Assembly (NCBI GenBank): GCA_963811905.1
Contig: CAWETK010000004.1
Span: forward strand, 1 to 64,000
DNA: 64,000 nt
Source of the DNA: DATFVA01 sp963811905
Lineage (GTDB): Bacteria > Bacteroidota > Ignavibacteria > Ignavibacteriales > Ignavibacteriaceae
Direction: 5' to 3'
Under the pieces are notes generated by a model. The model was not told where the DNA came from. It saw only the letters and a program-made list of their open reading frames with translations, and ran no database searches. Positions 58,501-64,000 of the stretch are shown one piece after another. Within the stretch, counting starts at the first letter, position 1. Each line of letters opens with the position of its first letter. Made by a program: the position numbers and the translations under genes.

Positions 58501-58649
58501 ATAATATAAGATGACCGGTCAGAAGCTGCTGCATAAGTGGTATAGACAGGATCCCCACGTTCAGCAGAAAGGTGCGAAAGAAAATTTTGCCCGAAAATAT
58601 CTGCAAATATTATGGCTTCGATAAACAATATTTTCCGTAGTGAATGCAT
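55600..58649 (-). pseudogene. Decayed GH63-like gene with FN3 insertion and T9SS tail
   Basis: A third GH63-like paralogue with four frame changes. The start MHSLRKILFIEAI and N-domain (GDPVYTTYAAASDRS) are intact. An insertion of about 190 residues holds an FN3-like domain (SSVITWTAISGYLYNIYRR), absent from the paralogues. Then one base is missing near 57137 (frame changes before NADETAYSNIPEF), and single extra bases lie near 56707, 56623 and 56428, each restoring the sequence expected from the protein at 47306. The last part is intact: INKYMWDPQTGFYFNVDK, YWNGPVWVQWNYLVFRGL and a T9SS sorting tail with NYPNPFNPATN and RMVFLK. All lesions fall within 710 bases. Either the gene has decayed, or this stretch has sequencing errors at short homopolymers. 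It follows the T9SS protein gene by one base. Confidence 0.85.
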
Positions 58650-58650
58650 A

Positions 58651-60711
58651 TTATTTAAGAAGCACAAGTTTCTTTGTCTGAATAAAGTTATCTGTTTCAA
58701 GGCAGTAGAAATAGATTCCGCTTGCCAGTTTCTGGCTATGCATATTCTTACCATCCCATAAAATATCGTAGGTGCCTGCTGACTTTACATCATCAAGTAG
58801 TTTCACAACGAGCCTACCGAGTATATCGTAAACTTTCAGTCTCACCTTTGCTAATTCGGGAATAGTAAATCGAATATCAGTAGATGGATTGAAGGGATTC
58901 GGATAATTCTGGTAAAGTTTAAAATTACCGGGAATACTATTAAATAAATTTTCCTTTACTCCCACCTGGATATCATGGGCAAGTTCGACTGCTTTGTAAT
59001 AATCAAGAGCATAGTACCACCAGTCGTTTAGAATACTGTCTGTTACTCCGGTGAACCTGGGAACATGACTAAACCACCACCTCATATACCCCAGCTGTCC
59101 GCATCCCCATTCACTGCAGTTAACTGTTCTTGTCTGGTTTAACAGGTATGGAAATCTCTTCCAGTTATCAGCATACGTAATTACATTTGTTGAATTGGAG
59201 TAATCATAGTCGGAAGTCCCGTTAGGAGGGAAATGAATATTTCCCACATTTGCCTTACCGGGATTATCCCTATTAATCCGGGTAAAGATTTCCCAGTTAT
59301 TGGGATCATTCGATTGATTGTTCCATCGCCCGAAAGCATGCCAGAGTGCACTTTCAAACCTGTGTCCCACACTATGCATTGCTTCAGCGACCCCCCTTTC
59401 ATAATTCCAGCCCATAATAGAAAGGATCTTTTCTAACCCGGGATGAGGCAGCGGCGGAGCGTTCCACCAGAATGCCCCCGGTCCGGCAAGGATCGATTCA
59501 TACATCCCTCCGAACGGGAAGGCATAAACCCAGACTTCATCGATATCCCCGTTATTTCTTTTAGTATCAAGGTCGTAGAAATCGATCATACCGTTATAAT
59601 CATAATGTACTCTTCCCTCGGTTTCAGCGATATTTTTCAGCTCTGTATAAAGCGTGTAAGAGTTTTGAAAGTAGTAAGCTATGGTATCAAGGCTCATATA
59701 AGTACTGTCGATCATTGTAAATATATTCTGATCCTCATGGAATTCGGCAATTTCAAAATCCACAGTACTATCGCTTACATTCATGAATTCCTGCCTGAGC
59801 TGGGCAACCATAACATTTGGGTCCGTCCAGTTCCATTTTTGATGAATTCTCATGTTGCCGAACTGGGGAATAACCGGATCCTGAATTATTAATGCAACCT
59901 TCACAGTTTTAAGAGGCGCATTCTGCGATTGAAAATCATTCAGGACTTGTACTTCTGATGATCCTGAAAGTGAGCCGCTCTCTGTGGATACCGTTACTTC
60001 AGTGCTGCCGATACTTACACCGGTCAGGTTTCCACCGCCGTCAACCGTCGCGATAGAATTATTGCCGGTATACCATACCAGCGGTTCATTAAATTCATAA
60101 TCAATTATATTATTGTTTTCATCCAATGGTTTCGCAGATAGTTTGAGTGTAGTACCCGGAAGAACTTTAGGAGGATGCGGGGTTATATAAAAAGAGGTAA
60201 GTGTAATGTCACGTGATAGTGTCCATTCTCCAAGGTATATAGTGCTATCCTGTGGATTATCGGCGGTTAATCTGAATACTTTTGCAGTGAATTGTTCAGT
60301 GGTTACAGAATCCCATTGAAAAGCTCCATAAGATCTTGAATTCGCAAGCAGCCTGTATGAACCGCTTTGATTTTCAAGATCTGAAAGGTTATCCGCTGAT
60401 TCAAGAGACCATTCACCGGAAGTCCAGAAAAAGACTTTGCTTTTTGAAATCTCTATCAGCGTGTCAAATTCGAGAGTAACAGAAAGTGATATTTCCTGGT
60501 TCACACCCGCATCCGTATATGGATTACCATCAAATATTTTATCGATTGTTCCGAAACTCAGGGATGGGTTGGTTGCTGCGGATGCAGTTGAATCATTCAA
60601 AGCCGCGAGAATATCAATCGGCCGGTCGATTTCTATCTGCCCGGTCGATATATCCGTAAAGGCTGCTGTAATTATTAAGCTTAATACTGCAATCATAAAA
60701 ACCCTGGTCAT
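58651..60711 (-). CDS. T9SS-exported protein with discoidin-like and Big_2-like domains
   Basis: A 686-residue exported protein of unknown function. The signal peptide ends TGQ. A galactose-binding (F5/8 type C-like) domain covers about residues 45-175 (KIFDGNPYTDAG, SLSVTLEFD, KVFRLTADN), and a Big_2-like Ig domain about 175-265 (STVTVDGGGNLTGVSIGSTEVTVST-like, KPLDENNNIIDY). Residues 270-590 form a region with a conserved-looking GVAEAMHSVGHRFESALWHAFGRWN and CSEWGCGQLGYMRWWFSHVP; its His/Glu spacing could bind metal, but no family was recognised. A T9SS tail (NYPNPFNPSTD to TKKLVLLK) ends it. Its start overlaps the galT stop by four bases, so the two are coupled. Confidence 0.72.
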   Translation of the reverse strand: MTRVFMIAVLSLIITAAFTDISTGQIEIDRPIDILAALNDSTASAATNPSLSFGTIDKIFDGNPYTDAGVNQEISLSVTLEFDTLIEISKSKVFFWTSGEWSLESADNLSDLENQSGSYRLLANSRSYGAFQWDSVTTEQFTAKVFRLTADNPQDSTIYLGEWTLSRDITLTSFYITPHPPKVLPGTTLKLSAKPLDENNNIIDYEFNEPLVWYTGNNSIATVDGGGNLTGVSIGSTEVTVSTESGSLSGSSEVQVLNDFQSQNAPLKTVKVALIIQDPVIPQFGNMRIHQKWNWTDPNVMVAQLRQEFMNVSDSTVDFEIAEFHEDQNIFTMIDSTYMSLDTIAYYFQNSYTLYTELKNIAETEGRVHYDYNGMIDFYDLDTKRNNGDIDEVWVYAFPFGGMYESILAGPGAFWWNAPPLPHPGLEKILSIMGWNYERGVAEAMHSVGHRFESALWHAFGRWNNQSNDPNNWEIFTRINRDNPGKANVGNIHFPPNGTSDYDYSNSTNVITYADNWKRFPYLLNQTRTVNCSEWGCGQLGYMRWWFSHVPRFTGVTDSILNDWWYYALDYYKAVELAHDIQVGVKENLFNSIPGNFKLYQNYPNPFNPSTDIRFTIPELAKVRLKVYDILGRLVVKLLDDVKSAGTYDILWDGKNMHSQKLASGIYFYCLETDNFIQTKKLVLLK

Positions 60712-61790
60712 ATTTTTTCTTCCTTTCTGTCCATATAATTATTTTGCCTCTGTACAATCATATTTTTAGAAGCAATCTTCTTTAACACTTCAGCACCTGT
60801 TTCAGCGGTAAAATCTTTCTGCGGCCCGGCAAGCATTTCGAATCCAACCATAAACTTTTTAATTACTGCCGATCTCAGAAGCGGCGGATAAAAATGATAA
60901 TGAAAATGCCACCCGTGATATTCTTTATTGTCGGTGGGAGCCTGGTGAATACCGGCCGAGTAAGGGAATGATACATTGAAAACTTTATCATAAATGGAAG
61001 TTATTTCTTTCAAAATTTCCGCAAATGATCTTTTTTCTGCCGCGGAAAACTCTGAGATATTTTTAATATGCCTTTTGCTGACTATCATTGTTTCAAAAGG
61101 CCAGATACTCCAGAATGGGACTACTGTAATAAAATCATCGTTATCTATAATCAGTCTCTCCCCTAATTCTGTTTCGAGCCTGAGATAATCACAAAGAAGA
61201 CAGGTGTTCCTTGCCTTCAGAAAATCTTCCTGTCGAATAGTTTCTTTCAGCGGCTCGACTGGAACGGAGCGGGTAGCCCAGATCTGTGAATGAGGATGGG
61301 GGTTGCTGCATCCCATTATCTCTCCTTTGTTCTCGAAGATCTGCACATAATTAATTTCAGCCCTCTTTCCAAGTTCTTCAAATTCACTTATCCAGGTATC
61401 TACAACGGTATGTATTTTCTCTACTTCCATTTCAGCAAGAGTGAGATTGTGTTTCGGAGAAAAACATACAACTCTGCAGACTCCCGGTTCACTTTCCGAA
61501 ATAATTATGTCATCAATATTTATATCATTACTGCATTGCTCAATATTCAAAGCACTATAATCGTTCTCAAAGACAAATGTATCTTCATAATCAGGGTTCT
61601 TTTTTCCGCCGGCCCTTTCATTGCCCGGACATAAATAACATCCCGGATCATATTCGGGCTTTATTTCTGTGAAAGTCTCTTCAACTTTTCCCTGCCAGGG
61701 TCTGTTTGTCCTGTGTGGTGAAACAAGAACCCATTCACCCGTCAGCGGATTAAATCTTCTATGTGATTTGTCATTTAATTCTAATCTCAA
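60708..61790 (-). CDS. galT: Galactose-1-phosphate uridylyltransferase
   Basis: A 360-residue enzyme of the HIT-like superfamily that exchanges UMP between UDP-glucose and galactose 1-phosphate. The active-site histidine lies in GCSNPHPHSQIWA (HPH); other marks are RFNPLTGEWVLVSPHR near the start, zinc-type cysteines in CYLCPGN and CLLCDY, and WHFHYHFYPPLLRS near the C-terminus. The start is a TTG with AAAGG upstream. Unusually it is coupled by a four-base overlap to a T9SS-protein gene rather than to galK (36000-37160), but it belongs to the same strand and region. Confidence 0.95.
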   Translation of the reverse strand: MRLELNDKSHRRFNPLTGEWVLVSPHRTNRPWQGKVEETFTEIKPEYDPGCYLCPGNERAGGKKNPDYEDTFVFENDYSALNIEQCSNDINIDDIIISESEPGVCRVVCFSPKHNLTLAEMEVEKIHTVVDTWISEFEELGKRAEINYVQIFENKGEIMGCSNPHPHSQIWATRSVPVEPLKETIRQEDFLKARNTCLLCDYLRLETELGERLIIDNDDFITVVPFWSIWPFETMIVSKRHIKNISEFSAAEKRSFAEILKEITSIYDKVFNVSFPYSAGIHQAPTDNKEYHGWHFHYHFYPPLLRSAVIKKFMVGFEMLAGPQKDFTAETGAEVLKKIASKNMIVQRQNNYMDRKEEKI

Positions 61791-61805
61791 TTGCTGCCTT
61801 TCGTA

Positions 61806-63770
61806 CTATTTCTTAAATGGACTGACTTTAAGTGAGTTATTCAGATCACGCAGCCTTGCATAAAATCCGTATCCTCCAAAATTATTTTCTATTTTTATCA
61901 ACAGGGAATTCCATCCTTTTTTAAGATCAAGCATAATAATATCCTGGTCAGGTTCTGCAACTCTTACATCAAGAAACCTGTAGACCTCTTCCCCGTTAAG
62001 AAATATTTTCGAGCCATCGTCAGTTCCGACAAGCAGCTCGACCTGCTGACCATCAGGTGAGTAAACGAATGTTTGTGCATATGCAACAATTAGTTCATAC
62101 GGATCAAACTTATTCCACAAACTGAGGTATCCGTTCTTTGAAATATCCATAAGCTTCCATTTAACCTTCTGACTATCGACACCGTAATATGCCTTTACAC
62201 TATCAAATTCATTTTCAGGGGGATACACCATGTCAATCCCTCTCCTGTCAGTCTCTGATTCACGCGGATTTGGAAACGGTCCGATCACGTACCATTCGGG
62301 TATATAGACTCTCTCGGGTTCTATCTTAAAAGCATCAATTCCTGCAGCATACCCTGAAGATTTTGGATCCTTTCCCGATACGTTAAACGTCAGTTTTATT
62401 TTCCCCTTTTCCGATTTCAGCCCTTTGACAGTTATTTTACCGCCGGGAAAAACATCATTATTGTATCCTTTTATCTCTCCCGTTTTCTCTCCCTTATAAA
62501 ATATATCAATATTTCCATAGGCGGGTGCTTTTGTGTAATAAATGTCTATATTATATCTGTCTTCAGTCTCCGCAGGCAGTTCCAGTTCATAACTTTCAGC
62601 TTTGTTATTGAAGTCAATCTGAAGCTGTGCATTTCCGCTCCAGTCAGGACCATCATCGGACATATCCATTACTTCAGTTCTTATACTGTTGCCGGTCGCA
62701 GATAAGCTTTCTGCTTCTGTAACCCCTCCTGGTACAGCTATCCTCAAGGGTATTCTCAGAGATGCCTTTAGTAACGGCCGGAATTTCTTATGAGGTTCTT
62801 TTTGATACCAGAATGCTGTACTGCTGTAATCCGCTGTTTCTTCATTAGCATGTCCATGTTCAATAGTAAAAAGGATTGAACTTTTAAAAGGAATAGCATC
62901 ACCTACCTGAAAACGGTAAACTGCTATCCGGGCAGAAGAATCGTCTTTAATTATCAATCCATGGTACGGGGCAGAGAACTCTCCCCGGTTAAAATACCAC
63001 CCGCTTGTGAAATAATCTTCGGTTCCCGTTCCATGAATGGAAGGAAGTGATTCCTTATCTACATATACCATTTCATCACCTTCAAGGTACCACAGGTTTC
63101 CATTGTATCCCTGCATGCTCATATTTACACCAACAAACTGACCTTTTCCGGAGGCGTCGAGTATTACATAATTATTTTTATAGTCTGTTCTTATATCGCG
63201 ATTCCAGTATGCATGAAAATATCCCGCATCCTCACTTAAAGGATTCTCCAATTCCTGATAATCAATCTGGTAATAGAAATTATAGACCTCCTGCCCTGTC
63301 TGGTTTTCGACTTCAATACGCGCCGATTTATTAAATGGCATAGGGAAATAGCAATAGTATCCTCCGGACGACATCCCGGTAAACCCGGAGATATATTGTT
63401 TATACTGAAATCCCGTACCGAAGAAATCACCGACAGGAACTTCAACTGAAGGGTTTACTTCACCATCCCAGTACATACGCAGCACAATTCTTCTGAGAAA
63501 ATACGGATCTCTTGAGTCGATAGTGACCCAGATCCTTGTTATAATCCCAGGTCCATTCAGGTCTGCAAGAACAGCAGTTTTACCATCCGGGATAATAATT
63601 CTGTCGTTGTTTCCGCCGGTAGTATCATAGCTGGATACCTGAATCATTTTGCTGTTTCTTAGATAAAAGATATCTGAAGGAGCCGGAATTTTATATGGAT
63701 CCTGCTGTGAAAATCCCATATTGGAAAAAACTGTTATAACGAGAGCCAGGTAATGTAATTTATGAATCAA
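61806..63770 (-). CDS. GH172-like (DUF2961) exported enzyme with C-terminal beta-domain
   Basis: A 654-residue exported protein; a TTG start and a signal peptide ending FSQQ. Residues 30-360 are the DUF2961/GH172 jelly-roll: LADLNGPGIITRIWVTID, VPVGDFFGTGF, the glutamate in GTGTEDYFTSGWYFNRGEF, and a second glutamate in FTIEHGHANEE. Family members act on alpha-D-arabinofuranosides, alpha-D-fructofuranosides or difructose anhydride. C-terminal parts are carbohydrate-binding-like (about 360-480) and a domain starting YVIGPFPNP (about 490-650). Being next to galT, it may attack a furanosidic side chain; the substrate is not determined by sequence. Confidence 0.8.
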   Translation of the reverse strand: MIHKLHYLALVITVFSNMGFSQQDPYKIPAPSDIFYLRNSKMIQVSSYDTTGGNNDRIIIPDGKTAVLADLNGPGIITRIWVTIDSRDPYFLRRIVLRMYWDGEVNPSVEVPVGDFFGTGFQYKQYISGFTGMSSGGYYCYFPMPFNKSARIEVENQTGQEVYNFYYQIDYQELENPLSEDAGYFHAYWNRDIRTDYKNNYVILDASGKGQFVGVNMSMQGYNGNLWYLEGDEMVYVDKESLPSIHGTGTEDYFTSGWYFNRGEFSAPYHGLIIKDDSSARIAVYRFQVGDAIPFKSSILFTIEHGHANEETADYSSTAFWYQKEPHKKFRPLLKASLRIPLRIAVPGGVTEAESLSATGNSIRTEVMDMSDDGPDWSGNAQLQIDFNNKAESYELELPAETEDRYNIDIYYTKAPAYGNIDIFYKGEKTGEIKGYNNDVFPGGKITVKGLKSEKGKIKLTFNVSGKDPKSSGYAAGIDAFKIEPERVYIPEWYVIGPFPNPRESETDRRGIDMVYPPENEFDSVKAYYGVDSQKVKWKLMDISKNGYLSLWNKFDPYELIVAYAQTFVYSPDGQQVELLVGTDDGSKIFLNGEEVYRFLDVRVAEPDQDIIMLDLKKGWNSLLIKIENNFGGYGFYARLRDLNNSLKVSPFKK

Positions 63771-63783
63771 ATTGTTCCTGTTT

Positions 63784-64000
63784 TTATTTGATGAGCATCA
63801 TTTTCCGGGATAATAAATCTCCCGCAGATGTTCTTAAAGTATAGAAATAAACTCCGCTGCTCAACCCGGAACCGTCAAACACTAACTCATATGATCCTTG
63901 CTTTTGTTCCTCATTCGTTAATGTCTTTACTTCATTCCCCAGTATGTCATAAACCTTGAGAGTTACAAAACAGCTTTCGGCTATTTTATAAGTTATCAGA
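63784..64000 (-). CDS. T9SS sorting domain of a protein cut by the window edge
   Basis: The C-terminal 72 residues of a gene whose start lies beyond the window. It shows ITYKIAESCFVTLKVYDILGNEV, LSSGVYFYTL and ends SRKMMLIK, the sorting signal of T9SS type A cargo. The body of the protein cannot be named. It ends 14 bases before the GH172-like gene, so it is likely in the same operon. Confidence 0.88.
   Translation of the reverse strand, partial: LITYKIAESCFVTLKVYDILGNEVKTLTNEEQKQGSYELVFDGSGLSSGVYFYTLRTSAGDLLSRKMMLIK

Noticed and set aside
36000..61790. A galE (UDP-glucose 4-epimerase) gene completing the Leloir pathway
   Set aside because: No extended SDR epimerase is encoded in this region; the SDR genes at 132-3294 are NmrA-like and unrelated in context.
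1..64000. tRNA or rRNA genes
   Set aside because: No cloverleaf-like or conserved rRNA segments were seen in the spacers.

Overview
The window reads as part of a chromosome from the Bacteroidota/Chlorobiota superphylum, most likely an Ignavibacteria-like bacterium. The basis is six C-termini of the type A type IX secretion (T9SS) sorting class (NYPNPFNP-like start, Ig-like strands, final K-hydrophobic-K tail), a PorV/PorQ-family outer-membrane protein, a TonB-dependent receptor with an N-terminal carboxypeptidase-regulatory domain, moderate GC and short Shine-Dalgarno motifs. The phylum is an inference from protein style; no rRNA or other marker gene is present.

Left part (1-7.7 kb): small accessory genes, mostly on the + strand. 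An NmrA-like SDR gene and a PD-(D/E)XK nuclease-like gene are present twice in tandem. The core of the two copies is nearly identical and the edges have diverged, as expected after gene conversion. The second SDR copy has lost its start. Then follow an HXXEE membrane protein, a YciI-like protein, a DsrE-like protein, an SRPBCC protein, two unknown small proteins and a short stretch of non-coding repeats.

Main part (7.8-64 kb): about 56 kb of genes all on the - strand, forming one large carbohydrate-utilisation region. From right to left in the direction of transcription it holds: a T9SS protein cut by the window edge; a GH172-like enzyme; galT; a T9SS protein of unknown function; a decayed GH63-like gene; a TIM-barrel protein whose C-terminal formylglycine-enzyme-like domain is split onto a second reading frame; a glutamine-amidotransferase-like/six-hairpin glycosidase fusion; two GH63-like enzymes; another six-hairpin glycosidase; a LacI regulator; a degenerate M24 protein; an aldose-epimerase-like protein; an SSS symporter; a tiny membrane protein; galK; a second LacI regulator with a clear promoter and operator; a zinc alcohol dehydrogenase; a decayed, internally duplicated T9SS protein; a TonB receptor; a large T9SS protein; a PorV-like protein; a PpiC/SurA-like protein; a sugar-binding lipoprotein and two ABC permeases; GH130; an alpha/alpha-barrel lipoprotein; a second GH130; a six-hairpin glycosidase; a GH2 beta-mannosidase; and a T9SS multidomain protein.

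Taken together, the GH2 and GH130 genes point to beta-mannosides, and galK, galT, the SSS symporter and the epimerase point to galactose. The substrate is therefore plausibly a galactose- and mannose-containing glycan such as galactomannan. Secreted and outer-membrane parts (T9SS proteins, TonB receptor) would act outside, GH63-like and six-hairpin enzymes in the periplasm, and GH2, GH130, galK and galT in the cytoplasm. No endo-mannanase, no galE and no ABC ATPase is encoded in the window. Two genes (31.2-33.8 kb and 55.6-58.6 kb) are interrupted by several frameshifts, and a third (52.8-55.6 kb) by one.
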